From NCBI GenBank assembly GCA_020061105.1, contig JAGUYW010000009.1, forward strand, positions 1-60,892: DNA of 60,892 nucleotides, in the 5' to 3' direction. The position numbers and the translations under genes were made by a program. Positions 24,778 through 33,662 of the stretch are shown here, one piece after another. The notes below the pieces were generated by a model. The model searched no databases, was not told the origin of the DNA, and was given only the letters and a program-made list of their open reading frames with translations. The DNA is from Anaerolineales bacterium (GTDB lineage Bacteria > Chloroflexota > Anaerolineae > Anaerolineales > UBA4823). Each line of letters opens with the position of its first letter. Positions within the stretch are counted from its first letter, which is position 1.

Positions 24778-26070
24778 CTACAGCAACTGGAAAGGTATCA
24801 CCGGCGCCAACACCCCCGGGCGCGCCGACAGCCAATTGGGCGATTGGCTCAGGCCGCCACGCATGGAAAAGGACAGGCTGGGCGCATTCACCCCGGGTTG
24901 GCAAATCCATTCCTGGAAGTGCAAGCTGAGATTGAGTTCGATGCGGTAATCGCCTTCATTGAAAAGGTGGGCGGGAAGCCAGGCCAGCAAGCGATTCTCG
25001 CCTGTGCGCAGGACAGGCCAGTCGGTCTCGGGTGTATCGGTATGAAAGCTCCAGAACAGCAATTCCCCGCTAGCAGCATATAGCGCAAAGCCAATGTTGA
25101 CGGCGCTGCTGGTCGTTTGGCACTGCCCTTCGATCAGCACGCCGATTTTTTCGTCGCCGCGCACTTCGCGCTGCAGAGTCTTCAGGTCAGCATCGACCAG
25201 CGCAAAGCGGGTGGGGCGAAAGAAATTATTCTCCACCCACGCCTCATCGGTCGGCGTCCATGCGCTGTTCGAGATGCCTGATCTTAAATACTGGTTGACG
25301 ATCGCCCGGCTGTCACCCTGTTCTACCAATAGCCCGCGATCCAGCCACAGGCAGCGCGGGCACAATTCGAGCACGGCGTTCATCTGGTGGCTGACAAACA
25401 AGACCGTACGCCCCTGCCCGGCAACTTCATTCATCTTTCCCAGGCATTTCTTTTGAAAAGCCGCGTCGCCAACCGCCAAAACTTCATCGATGAGCAGGAT
25501 TTCGGTTTCTAAATGGGCAGCGACAGCGAAAGCCAGGCGCATGAACATGCCGCTGGAATAAAATTTGACCGGTGTATCGATAAATTTTTCCATCTCCGCA
25601 AAGGCGACAATTTCGTCGAATTTTACAGAGATCTCGGAGCGCTGCATTCCCAGGATGGCGCCATTCAGGAAAATATTTTCTCGCCCAGTTAATTCGTGGT
25701 GGAAACCGGTACCGATTTCCAGCAGCGCCCCCGTCCTGCCATACAGATCGACTACTCCGAGCGTTGGGGCGGTGATGCGCGCCAGGATTTTCAGCAGCGT
25801 GCTTTTGCCCGATCCATTGCGGCCGATGATGCCAACCACCTGGCCGCGTTCGATGTCAAACGAAACGTCTTTCAAAGCCCAGATCAACTTGCGGTTGGAA
25901 AGCCGCTGTGGCTGGGGTTGGCCTGCCAGACGGGCGCGCAGTGATTGCAGCGGGGCGCCAGCCCATTGAGTCAGTTCATCTCGTAAAGCGCGATAGCGCG
26001 GCGCGCCCTGCTCAATGCGATACTGCTTGGCAAGTTGGCGCGCCTGAATCGCAACCTGGCCTGGCTGCAT
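24778..26070 (-). CDS. wzt: Polysaccharide ABC exporter ATPase with C-terminal carbohydrate-binding domain (Wzt type)
   Basis: 430 aa. Walker A GRNGSGKS (83-90), the Q-loop region GALLEIGTGF, signature YSSGMFMRLAFA and Walker B ILLIDEVLAVGD are typical of O-antigen/teichoic-acid ATPases. Residues from about 270 form an added beta-rich domain, like Wzt C-terminal domains that bind the non-reducing end of the O-antigen and decide what is exported. GGAG lies 5 nt before the ATG. It pairs with the permease 51 bp upstream. Confidence 0.88.
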   Translation of the reverse strand: MQPGQVAIQARQLAKQYRIEQGAPRYRALRDELTQWAGAPLQSLRARLAGQPQPQRLSNRKLIWALKDVSFDIERGQVVGIIGRNGSGKSTLLKILARITAPTLGVVDLYGRTGALLEIGTGFHHELTGRENIFLNGAILGMQRSEISVKFDEIVAFAEMEKFIDTPVKFYSSGMFMRLAFAVAAHLETEILLIDEVLAVGDAAFQKKCLGKMNEVAGQGRTVLFVSHQMNAVLELCPRCLWLDRGLLVEQGDSRAIVNQYLRSGISNSAWTPTDEAWVENNFFRPTRFALVDADLKTLQREVRGDEKIGVLIEGQCQTTSSAVNIGFALYAASGELLFWSFHTDTPETDWPVLRTGENRLLAWLPAHLFNEGDYRIELNLSLHFQEWICQPGVNAPSLSFSMRGGLSQSPNWLSARPGVLAPVIPFQLL

Positions 26071-26121
26071 CGTTACTCCACCATCCTATCGAAATGAAGG
26101 GACTCCAAACCATTCATCCAT

Positions 26122-27003
26122 CTACACCAAATCGGCAAAAAATTTCTCGGAGCGCTGAAAATAGAACAAGCCGCTGACCAATACGAACAACACCATCAAA
26201 GAAGAGATTAATATTACCGGCCCGGCGTTGTTCTGAGCGCCCAAGAGCGCCCAGCGAAAGCCTTCCACCACCCCTACTAACGGGTTGAGGGCGTAGAACG
26301 GGCGCAGCCATTCTGGCGCCAGGCTGCTGGGATAAGCGATCGGTGTGATAAACAGCCAGAACTGGGTCAGGAAGGGCAGCACAAAGCGCACATCACGATA
26401 TTGCACATTCAAGGCCGACAACCACAACCCGACTCCAAATGCCGTCGCCAGGGCTAACAATAGGAAGAGCGGCAAGGTGAGGGCTGCGGCGGTCAAAGCC
26501 ACGCCATAATAGGCCATCATGGCCAACAGCACCCCTAAAGCCAGAAAAAAATCGACCAGGCCAGCCAACACCGCCGCCAGCGGGATCAACAGGCGCGGAA
26601 AATACACCCGGGTGATCAGGCGCTGGTGCACCACCAGGCTGTTGCTCGATTCGTTCAGCGCATACGAGAAAAGCTGCCAGGGCAGCAAAGCTGCGAAGGT
26701 AAACAACGGGTAGGGCAACCCATCGGAGGGCACTTGCGCCAGCCGCCCAAAGAAGAAACTGAACACCACCATGGTCAGGAAAGGTTGCAACAGCGCCCAG
26801 GCTACGCCCAGCGCGGTTTGTTTGTAGCGTACTTTAATATCCCGCCAAACCAGGAAAAAGAGCAATTCGCGGTAGCGCCAGATCTGCCCCAGTTCGAGGG
26901 CTGACCAGCGTCCGGGCGGTTCAATATGGATGTGCACTGCTGCTCCCGGCGTTTGACCGGTTGGCGCCAGCGAAGCCTGCACAGGGGGGTTCGTTTTCTT
27001 CAT
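26122..27003 (-). CDS. wzm: Polysaccharide ABC exporter permease (Wzm/TagG type)
   Basis: 293 aa with six hydrophobic segments. It contains the family block DIKVRYKQTALGVAWALLQP after the cytoplasmic N-terminus, then PLFTFAALLPWQLF, PRLLIPL and PEWLRPFYALNPLVGVVEGFRW near the end. With the Wzt ATPase it exports a lipid-linked polysaccharide across the inner membrane. The -10 TATAAT lies 7 nt before the ATG and overlaps the stop codon of the upstream flippase gene. Confidence 0.88.
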   Translation of the reverse strand: MKKTNPPVQASLAPTGQTPGAAVHIHIEPPGRWSALELGQIWRYRELLFFLVWRDIKVRYKQTALGVAWALLQPFLTMVVFSFFFGRLAQVPSDGLPYPLFTFAALLPWQLFSYALNESSNSLVVHQRLITRVYFPRLLIPLAAVLAGLVDFFLALGVLLAMMAYYGVALTAAALTLPLFLLLALATAFGVGLWLSALNVQYRDVRFVLPFLTQFWLFITPIAYPSSLAPEWLRPFYALNPLVGVVEGFRWALLGAQNNAGPVILISSLMVLFVLVSGLFYFQRSEKFFADLV

Positions 27004-27010
27004 GGCAGGT

Positions 27011-27016
27011 ATTATA
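27011..27016 (-). promoter_or_regulatory. -10 element of wzm, overlapping the upstream stop codon
   Basis: Minus strand TATAAT (27016-27011), 7 nt before the wzm ATG. The TAA stop of the flippase gene (27014-27012) lies inside the hexamer. No clear -35 and no Shine-Dalgarno. Confidence 0.5.
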
Positions 27017-28574
27017 CCTTTTTCGAAGGCGCGTCCGCATCTTTCCGTGCAGACCGTCCAGTTACGCCTTGCAGCCGCAAGACCTCTTCAAACAACTGGC
27101 GCAGCAAGCGCCCTTCGGCCAGCGCCAGGGTAACGGTATACCCCAACCCAAAGCCCAGGGTTTTCAAAATCAACACCAGCCAATCCGATCCTGCTGGACC
27201 GGCAAAATGCCCGCCTGCCCAGCTTAAAGCGCTGCCAATGAATAAACCCACTGCCGGCGCCAGGAACAGGCCTCGGAAAGATACATCCACATACGGGCGC
27301 ACCAGGTAAAACAGCAAGCCCATCCCAACCAACAGCATCAGGTCTACTGCCAGGGCTACCCCGGCGATGTCCAGGGCAAAACCAAGCCCGAACAACCCAC
27401 CGACCATGACCAGCAACTGCACAAAGCGCACCATGCTGACCTGCTCCGGTTTGCCAACTGCCACGAGCAAACTGCCAACGGTGGTCTTAATTGGCTCTAA
27501 CAAGGTAAACACCAGCATCAAGCGAAACGGCAGCACCATCGGCAGCCACTGCTCGCCCAGGAGGATGACCACCAATTCCGGCGCAGCCACGGCAAACCAG
27601 CCGCCGAGCAAGAAGCCCGAGCGCACCAACAGGGCATTGACACGGAAAAATGCCTGCGATCGGCGCGGCCGGTCGTGCTTGAGTTCGGCATACGTGGCAG
27701 AGGTCACCACGTTGAGCGGTTCTGCCAGCGCCAGGCGTGGGTAACTGGCAAAACGGTAGGCGCGTGAATAAAAGCCCAGCGCCAGGTCGCCCAGGAAAAG
27801 ATTGGTCCACAAATCATCGATATGCTCCAGGGCAACGCTCAGAACATTCCCCGGCGCCAGGCGCCGCCCAAAGTTCAAGTAATAGCGCATTGCCGGCGGG
27901 TCCCACAGCCAGCGTGGTCGCCAGACCGGTTTCCATAGATAGAAGAACACCAGGCTGAGCGCCACCGTGATGATCGGATAGATCAACAAAGCCCAGATCG
28001 AATGGCTGGCAATCGCAATCCAACTGGAAACAAAAAGCACGACGATCGAAACGACGACATCGAAGAAAGCCAGGCGTTTATGCTCCACCCGGCGCATCAG
28101 CAGCAAGCGCGGCACATCCACCACCCGCATGATCGCTAAAACACTACCCCACACCAGGAAAACCATCTGGCGCACACCGCTCAAGAAGATTACTGCAATC
28201 AGAAGCGTCAATACCCAGAAGACCAGGGAAAATAAGATGCGCAGCGTAAACAGCACCGCTGTGGCGCGCTGTTCATCTTCTGTCTCGGCCGAACGGTGAA
28301 AATAAGCCCCCACCATGCCAAAATCGAAAAACACCACCAGCAGCGAGAGAAAGGCCTCGATGCCGGCGACAATGCCGAAATCTTCCACCGCCAGGTTACG
28401 AGCCAGGATCACCGACAGCAGCAAGCCTGCCGGCAGCTTGATGAAGCGCGCCAACACATTCCAGGTGACGGATCGCACGCTGCGCTGCGCCAGGCTGGAA
28501 CGCCCGCTGGCGCCAGGCGCAAGAGATTCTGGCGGGGGAGAGTCGGGAGGCAGAATGGGGTTGCCGGATTCCAT
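27012..28574 (-). CDS. Oligosaccharide flippase / polysaccharide biosynthesis protein (MOP superfamily)
   Basis: 520 aa with 12-14 hydrophobic segments after a Pro-rich cytoplasmic N-terminus. The opening block SVTWNVLARFIKLPAGLLLS and ILARNLAVEDFGIVAG is the PST/Wzx-like signature. YYLNFGRRLAPGNVLSVALEHIDDLW in the middle also fits the family. It translocates undecaprenyl-linked oligosaccharides. A Wzx-like flippase next to a Wzm/Wzt exporter implies two polymers or two steps. It is the first gene of the minus-strand cluster and has a promoter at 28588-28596 with a very short leader. Confidence 0.85.
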   Translation of the reverse strand: MESGNPILPPDSPPPESLAPGASGRSSLAQRSVRSVTWNVLARFIKLPAGLLLSVILARNLAVEDFGIVAGIEAFLSLLVVFFDFGMVGAYFHRSAETEDEQRATAVLFTLRILFSLVFWVLTLLIAVIFLSGVRQMVFLVWGSVLAIMRVVDVPRLLLMRRVEHKRLAFFDVVVSIVVLFVSSWIAIASHSIWALLIYPIITVALSLVFFYLWKPVWRPRWLWDPPAMRYYLNFGRRLAPGNVLSVALEHIDDLWTNLFLGDLALGFYSRAYRFASYPRLALAEPLNVVTSATYAELKHDRPRRSQAFFRVNALLVRSGFLLGGWFAVAAPELVVILLGEQWLPMVLPFRLMLVFTLLEPIKTTVGSLLVAVGKPEQVSMVRFVQLLVMVGGLFGLGFALDIAGVALAVDLMLLVGMGLLFYLVRPYVDVSFRGLFLAPAVGLFIGSALSWAGGHFAGPAGSDWLVLILKTLGFGLGYTVTLALAEGRLLRQLFEEVLRLQGVTGRSARKDADAPSKKV

Positions 28575-28587
28575 AGGCTGCGCGGTA

Positions 28588-28596
28588 AGTATAGCA
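28588..28596 (-). promoter_or_regulatory. Extended -10 promoter of the flippase/Wzm/Wzt cluster
   Basis: Minus strand TG-C-TATACT (28596-28588), 13 nt before the flippase ATG. No convincing -35 and no Shine-Dalgarno. It is divergent from a second extended -10 at 28624-28632. Confidence 0.6.
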
Positions 28597-28623
28597 CGAG
28601 TCCCTTTCCAAAGCAGGTAAGAC

Positions 28624-28632
28624 TGGTATACT
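28624..28632 (+). promoter_or_regulatory. Extended -10 promoter of the plus-strand glycosyltransferase pair
   Basis: TG-G-TATACT (28624-28632). The predicted start near 28639 gives a leader of about 83 nt. The leader holds a CCAGGC/GCCTGG hairpin (28646-28669) and a palindrome (28673-28687). Confidence 0.55.
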
Positions 28633-28672
28633 CCAGGTGATCAATCCAGGCGGTTTCAGACAGGCCTGGCGC

Positions 28673-28687
28673 TTACCTGACAGGTAA
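28673..28687 (+). promoter_or_regulatory. Perfect 15-bp palindrome TTACCTG-A-CAGGTAA
   Basis: Seven-base arms around a single A, inside the leader of the glycosyltransferase pair and 100 bp upstream of the divergent flippase gene. The size and symmetry suggest a homodimeric repressor site; no cognate regulator is nearby. Confidence 0.45.
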
Positions 28688-28721
28688 TTTCACCGAGGTT
28701 TCTTTTCGGCAGTTGGATACG

Positions 28722-29864
28722 ATGTTTATCGCAATCGACGCTCGCATGCTCTTACCCCAAATGACCGGTGTGGGGCGTTATCTGTCCGGGCTGGCGCAAG
28801 GGCTGGCGAGTATCTTGTATGAAGATAACGACGCGGAACAGGTTGAATTCTGGTTGCAGGCCGGTCTGCCGCCGGAGCATTCAATCTGGCAACTGCAATC
28901 GCCGCGTATGAAAATGTGCGCCATTGCCGCTCGCCACATGTCGCTGCGCCAACAATGGGTCGTGCCCATCGAAGCACGCCGCAGGAAGCCCGCTCTCTAC
29001 CATTGCCCGCATTTTGACCTGCCAGTGCTCACCCCGGGCAAGATCGTGGTCACCATCCACGACCTGAAATACCTGGCGCACCCGCAATTTTTTGCCCGCA
29101 AGGCGCACGCCCGGCGCTTGCTGATGCGCCTGATGATGGGCGCGGCCGTGCAACGCGCCCGGTTGGTGATTACCGATGCGGAGTTTACACGCCGTGATCT
29201 GGCGCAGCGCCTGAATGTTCCAATGAACAAAACACGATCCATCCCCTTGGGAGTCGAGGCGCGCTACCAGCCGCAGATTCCGTCCCAAGCCATCCAGGAG
29301 ATGCGCCAGCGATATCACCTGGCTGAGAACTATCTCCTGTTCATCGGCGAACGCCGCCCTCATAAAAATATCCCCGGGCTGCTGCGCGCCTTTGCGATTT
29401 TCCAGAAAATGAGCCAACAGCCTTACCAACTGGTGATTGCCGGGAAAAAATATGCCCAGTATGATGAGCCCGAACGGCTGGCGCAAGCGCTGGGGCTGGA
29501 AGGTTCGGTGCGTTTTCTGGATTATGTCGCTGACGAACATCTGCCGGCGCTCTATGGCGACGCCAAAGTTCTAGCGCTGCTCTCGTTGTACGAAGGCTTT
29601 GGGCTGCCCATCCTGGAAGCCATGGCCTGCGGGACGCCCGTGGTTGCCGCCAACCGCACTGCCCTTCCGGAGGTGTGCGGGCAGGCTGGGCTTTTGGTTG
29701 AACCGCAGGAAGCACAGCAAGCCGCCCTTGCATTACTCGAAGCCGCCGAAGGCGAACCACGCCAGGAGTGGATTGAAAAAGGTCTGGCATGGGCAAAGCG
29801 CTTCACCTGGGAAGCATGCGCCCGTCAGACCCTGGAAGTTTACCGGGAGGCATTGCGCGCATGA
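28722..29864 (+). CDS. Glycosyltransferase family 4 protein
   Basis: 380 aa from the ATG at 28722; a TTG three codons upstream is also possible and neither has a good Shine-Dalgarno. DARMLLPQMTGVGRYLSGL opens the acceptor domain. HCPHFDLPV and VVTIHDLKYLAHPQFF follow, and FIGERRPHKNIPGLLRAF with YEGFGLPILEAMACGTPVV form the donor site, as in mannosyltransferases of the WbaZ/MtfB group. It adds a hexose to a lipid-linked glycan. It ends in a 4-bp ATGA overlap with the next transferase. Confidence 0.85.
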   Translation: MFIAIDARMLLPQMTGVGRYLSGLAQGLASILYEDNDAEQVEFWLQAGLPPEHSIWQLQSPRMKMCAIAARHMSLRQQWVVPIEARRRKPALYHCPHFDLPVLTPGKIVVTIHDLKYLAHPQFFARKAHARRLLMRLMMGAAVQRARLVITDAEFTRRDLAQRLNVPMNKTRSIPLGVEARYQPQIPSQAIQEMRQRYHLAENYLLFIGERRPHKNIPGLLRAFAIFQKMSQQPYQLVIAGKKYAQYDEPERLAQALGLEGSVRFLDYVADEHLPALYGDAKVLALLSLYEGFGLPILEAMACGTPVVAANRTALPEVCGQAGLLVEPQEAQQAALALLEAAEGEPRQEWIEKGLAWAKRFTWEACARQTLEVYREALRA

Positions 29865-31024
29865 AAACGCCAGTGCGAGTCTTACATCCCATTACGCGCA
29901 TGATCGTGGGCGGCGCGCAAGAAAACACCCTGCTCACCGCCGCCCTGCTGGACTCTGCCCGCTTCCAGGTTGAAATTCTGTGCGGCCCGCAGACTGGCAG
30001 TGAGGGCAGTTTGATCGACGAGGCGCGCCAGCGCGGCGTCGCGCTCACCATCCTACCCGATTTGCTGCGCCAGGTCAGCCCACTGCACGATTTGCGCGCC
30101 CTATCCCAGATGACCCAACTGATCCGCCAGAAAAAGGTTCACATCGTGCATACCCACAGTTCTAAAGCAGGCATCCTGGGGCGAGTGGCTGCTCGCCAGG
30201 CAGGCGCGCCGATCATCATCCATACCATTCATGGCTGGAGTTTCCACGAGTATATGTCACCGGTCATCCGCAGCCTGTATATCGCCCTGGAACGCTGGAC
30301 GGCCCGATTCACCCAAGCCCTGATTGCCGTTGCCCAAGGCGATATCGAAAAAGGGCTGCGGGCTGGGATTGGCAAACCAGAACAGTATCATCTGATCCGC
30401 AGCGCCATCCCGCTGGACGAATTTAACCCCGCTATGGTGGATCGCCAGGCAGCCCGGCAAAGTTTAGGTTTACCGCAAGATGAACTGGTGGTGGGCAATG
30501 TCGGGCGTTTCTCCCCCCAGAAGAATCCCCTGGATTGGGTGCGCGTGGTTGGCGTTGTGGGGCGCGCCATGCCACAGGCGCGCTTTTTGCTGGTCGGCGA
30601 TGGGCCGCTGCGCAGCCAGGTGGAAGCGCAACTGGCGGCCGAAGGCCTGGCAAATCGTTGTATCCTGACCGGATTGCGCAGGGATATCCCACACATGCTG
30701 GCAGCCATGGATATTTTCATGCTCACCTCGCTGTGGGAAGGCCTGCCGCGCGTCATCCCGCAGGCCATGGCGATGGGGTTGCCAGTGCTCGCCAACCGGG
30801 CAGACGGCGTCGACGAAGCCGTGCAAGACGGCCAAACCGGCTACCTGTTCCAGGCCGGGCAAATCGAAGAAATGGCAACGGCCTGCATCGAATTAGCCCA
30901 ACAGCCACAATTACGCCAGGTGCTAGGCCAGGCCGGCCAGGCCGTGGCACGCCAACGTTTTGACCTGCGTAACATGATTGCGCAGATCACTGCTTTATAC
31001 GATCAATTGCTCCCCGGTATTTAA
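29861..31024 (+). CDS. Glycosyltransferase family 4 protein
   Basis: 387 aa from the ATG at 29861, set by the ATGA overlap and GGGAGG 10 nt upstream. The N-terminal RMIVGGAQENTLLTA loop, VHIVHTHSSKAGILGR, VGNVGRFSPQKNPLDWV and SLWEGLPRVIPQAMAMGLPVLA (E-x7-type donor block) are typical of GT4. It is translationally coupled to the transferase before it and likely acts at the next step of the same glycan. Confidence 0.85.
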   Translation: MKTPVRVLHPITRMIVGGAQENTLLTAALLDSARFQVEILCGPQTGSEGSLIDEARQRGVALTILPDLLRQVSPLHDLRALSQMTQLIRQKKVHIVHTHSSKAGILGRVAARQAGAPIIIHTIHGWSFHEYMSPVIRSLYIALERWTARFTQALIAVAQGDIEKGLRAGIGKPEQYHLIRSAIPLDEFNPAMVDRQAARQSLGLPQDELVVGNVGRFSPQKNPLDWVRVVGVVGRAMPQARFLLVGDGPLRSQVEAQLAAEGLANRCILTGLRRDIPHMLAAMDIFMLTSLWEGLPRVIPQAMAMGLPVLANRADGVDEAVQDGQTGYLFQAGQIEEMATACIELAQQPQLRQVLGQAGQAVARQRFDLRNMIAQITALYDQLLPGI

Positions 31025-31048
31025 AAAGGCTCCTGGCAAGCCTGGCTT

Positions 31049-31996
31049 TTAGAAGGCCTGGTGAGGAGTGCGCACAACCGCGCCGATGAAGTTCAAAATC
31101 AATTGCCCGGCAGTGATGGCAGAGATGCCGTTCACGTCACGCGCCGGGGTGATTTCAACGATATCCATGCCCAGCAAAGCGCCTTTCTCTGCCAGGCCGT
31201 GGATCAGGCGGCGAACCTGGTGGAAGAGCAGTCCGCCAACCGCCGGACCTGCCACGGCTGGCATGATGCTGGGGTCAAGCCCATCGGCGTCAATGGTCAG
31301 GTAATAGCGCCCGCCGGCTGGAATTTGCGCCAGCACATAATCCATGCCCTTTTCGTGAATCTCATACGCCGTAAAGAGATGCGCTCCATAAGCCATGGCA
31401 TCTTGCACATCCTGGGCGCGGGCGCTGCCCTGGGCGCGTAGTCCAACCTGAAAGATATCCGTAAAATGCGCCATCTCGGAGGCGCGCCGGATCGGGCTGC
31501 TGTAGCCCAGCCGCACCCCGTTGATTTCATCGCGCCAGTCCAGGTGCGCGTCTACCTGCACGAGTGTAACCGGCGCCTGGTCGTGCAGCGCCCGTAAGGC
31601 AGGAATCGTAATCCCATGATCGCCTCCCAGGATGATGGGAAGCGCCCGGCGCGCCAGGATTTGTCGCACCGCCGCCTCCGCAATTTGGTAGCACCGCTGC
31701 GGGTCGCGCGGGTCGCCCGGCGCATTGCCGCAATCCACAACCCGAACTTCCCGCCCGGCGAACAACAGGCCGCCCAGGTCAAAATCCCAACAATCCAGCC
31801 CCAGGCTCAGGCGTTCGGATTCACGCCGGATGGCGCCTGGCGCATTGGATTGATCGTTGCCCAGTTCTTCAAGGGTGTAAGCCGCACCATAGGGAATACC
31901 CAGGATCGCTAATTGGGCGTCCAATGTATCCAGGTCTACACACAGCGGAAAATTCATGAATGTCTGGTATTCGACAGGCGGCGGAAGGGTTTGCAT
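31049..31996 (-). CDS. Agmatinase/arginase family ureohydrolase
   Basis: 315 aa from the ATG at 31996 (AAGG 8 nt upstream). The binuclear Mn site is complete: GGDHG, DAHLDWR and TIDADGLDP, with EITPARD near the end. Agmatinases release urea from agmatine to make putrescine; guanidinobutyrase or arginase activity is also possible. It is divergent from a polar amino-acid ABC importer and shares a -10 region with it, which suggests joint control and a guanidino substrate. A weak 5-bp stem (AGGCT/AGCCT) followed by five Us lies just after the stop. Confidence 0.85.
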   Translation of the reverse strand: MQTLPPPVEYQTFMNFPLCVDLDTLDAQLAILGIPYGAAYTLEELGNDQSNAPGAIRRESERLSLGLDCWDFDLGGLLFAGREVRVVDCGNAPGDPRDPQRCYQIAEAAVRQILARRALPIILGGDHGITIPALRALHDQAPVTLVQVDAHLDWRDEINGVRLGYSSPIRRASEMAHFTDIFQVGLRAQGSARAQDVQDAMAYGAHLFTAYEIHEKGMDYVLAQIPAGGRYYLTIDADGLDPSIMPAVAGPAVGGLLFHQVRRLIHGLAEKGALLGMDIVEITPARDVNGISAITAGQLILNFIGAVVRTPHQAF

Positions 31997-32045
31997 GGCA
32001 TCAACCTTTCTGAGAATCACTCAACCATCTGGTGACTTTTTTCAC

Positions 32046-32099
32046 TTGTTGAGGATGAATGAGATGTGATATTATACAATGGCTCAAACCGAGACGCAA
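32046..32099. promoter_or_regulatory. Bidirectional promoter with a shared, overlapping -10
   Basis: Plus strand: -35-like TTGTTG (32046-32051), 18 bp, extended -10 TG-A-TATTAT (32067-32075). Minus strand: TTGCGT (32099-32094), 17 bp, TATAAT (32076-32071). The two -10 hexamers overlap by five bases, so polymerase can serve only one gene at a time. The 13-mer TGTGATATTATAC recurs at the promoter near 46256. Confidence 0.6.
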
Positions 32100-32137
32100 A
32101 AAACACAATATCCATCTCAGAAAGGAAAAAACTATAA

Positions 32138-32929
32138 ATGAAACGTCTGAACTTTTGGTTCGCCCTGGTTGTCGTGATGAGCCTGCTGCTTTCAGCATGC
32201 GGCGGCGCATCGGGGGACAACCAACTCGAGAAAATCAAAAAAGCTGGCGTCATTAAAGTCGGCACCAGCGCCGATTATCCACCCTTCGAGTATATCGATG
32301 AGAGCGGTAAAAAAGCCGGGTTTGATATCGACCTGATGGAAGAGATCGCCAAGCGTCTGGGCGTTAAGATCGAATGGGTGGATATGCCCTTCGACAGCCT
32401 GATCGCGGGCGTACAAGAAGGCAAGATCGATATCTCTATCTCGGCCTTCAACTACACCGAAGAGCGCGACAAAGTGGTGGACTTCAGCGAGGCTTATTAC
32501 GACGGGGAAGATGCCTTCGCCGTTGCTGATGGTTTCACCGGCAGCATCAATGCTCCGGAAGATGTCGCTGCCTACAAAGTTGGCGTACAGACCGGCACCA
32601 CCCAGGATGAATGGCTGTCCGGGTTGGTGGAAGAGGGCATCCTGCCTGAAAGCAATCTCTTCCGCTACGACCGCGCCGACCAGGTTGCCCTGGATCTAAA
32701 AAATGGGCGCATTGATGTGATGATGGCCGACGCCATCCCCGCCCAGGCATTGGCAGCCCAACTGGGCGGTTTGAAGATCGTTTTTGTAGGCATTGTTTCC
32801 AGCGGCCCGATGAATATCGTGATTCCCGAAGGGGTCAGCGAACTGGCGCAGGCCATCAATGAAATCATCAAGCAGTTGAAAGCTGAAGGTTTCATCGATG
32901 GTTTAGCCATCAAGCACTTTGGGCAGTAA
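32138..32929 (+). CDS. ABC transporter substrate-binding lipoprotein, family 3 (polar amino acid)
   Basis: 263 aa. The signal peptide ends in the lipobox LLSAC (Cys21). The mature part begins with VIKVGTSADYPPFEYIDESGK and continues GFDIDLMEEIAKRLGVKIEWV, both classic for family 3 binding proteins. Related proteins bind Arg, Gln, cystine or diamines. It is the first gene of the operon with two permeases and one ATPase, followed by a terminator-like hairpin that would leave the binding protein in excess. Confidence 0.9.
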   Translation: MKRLNFWFALVVVMSLLLSACGGASGDNQLEKIKKAGVIKVGTSADYPPFEYIDESGKKAGFDIDLMEEIAKRLGVKIEWVDMPFDSLIAGVQEGKIDISISAFNYTEERDKVVDFSEAYYDGEDAFAVADGFTGSINAPEDVAAYKVGVQTGTTQDEWLSGLVEEGILPESNLFRYDRADQVALDLKNGRIDVMMADAIPAQALAAQLGGLKIVFVGIVSSGPMNIVIPEGVSELAQAINEIIKQLKAEGFIDGLAIKHFGQ

Positions 32930-32943
32930 TTCGGCATGACGAC

Positions 32944-32983
32944 GGCCTGGTAGGTTGGTTAACTCTGCCAGGCCTTTTCTTTT
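32944..32983 (+). terminator. Hairpin with U-tract between the binding protein and the first permease
   Basis: A 7-bp stem GGCCTGG/CCAGGCC (32944-32950 with 32968-32974) and a 17-nt loop are followed by TTTTCTTTT. It probably terminates part of the transcripts and so lowers transporter relative to binding protein. Confidence 0.65.
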
Positions 32984-32992
32984 GGGAGGCCC

Positions 32993-33640
32993 ATGCTAAG
33001 CAATTTTCTTTCATACATATTCCAGGGCATTTCTATCACCATCGCCGTTACTCTGGTTGCCTTACCTGCCGGGCTGGTATTGGGGCTTGGGCTGGCGCTG
33101 GTCAACACCTACGGCGGGGTGTGGCTGAAACGCCTGTCTGCACTCTACAGCCTGTTAATGCGCGGCGTCCCCCCGGTTGTCTTGCTTTTCATCTTGTATT
33201 TCATCCTTTCCGGCAACCTGGTCAACCTGACGCCTTTTTGGGCTGGCTCGGTTTCGTTGGGGGTCATCAGTTCGGCCTACCAGATGGAAATCCTGCGCGG
33301 CGCTTTGCTGTCCATCAGCGGCGGGCAGATGGTCGCTGCCCGCGCCATCGGGATGAGCCGCCTGCAAGCCATCCAACACATCATCTTGCCCCAGGCTTTG
33401 CGAATCGCCATTCCGCCCTGGTCGAATGAAGCCTCCATCGTCCTGAAAGATTCCTCGCTGGTTTACGCTCTCGGCGTGCCCGAAATTTTGCGCCGCGCCC
33501 AGCAACTGAGCGCCACCACCCAGCAGCCCTTGCTGGCTTTCGGCGCGGCCGCGTTGATCTACTTTGTCCTGGTATTCTTCGTCAACCGCGGACTCGACGT
33601 CCTGGCTAAAAAGACCAGACTCCCCACCCAGCACGCTTGA
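32993..33640 (+). CDS. Polar amino-acid ABC transporter permease 1 (HisMQ family)
   Basis: 215 aa with about 5 hydrophobic segments. It contains RGVPPVVLLFILYF, the EAA-loop region GGQMVAARAIGMSRLQAIQHIILPQALRIAIPPWSNE split across two helices, and LKDSSLVYALGV. GGGAGG is placed only 3 nt before the ATG. It presumably forms a heterodimer with the second permease. The ATPase gene starts 22 bp after its stop. Confidence 0.88.
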   Translation: MLSNFLSYIFQGISITIAVTLVALPAGLVLGLGLALVNTYGGVWLKRLSALYSLLMRGVPPVVLLFILYFILSGNLVNLTPFWAGSVSLGVISSAYQMEILRGALLSISGGQMVAARAIGMSRLQAIQHIILPQALRIAIPPWSNEASIVLKDSSLVYALGVPEILRRAQQLSATTQQPLLAFGAAALIYFVLVFFVNRGLDVLAKKTRLPTQHA

Positions 33641-33662
33641 GGAAACGTTACAGGAGCCAAAT

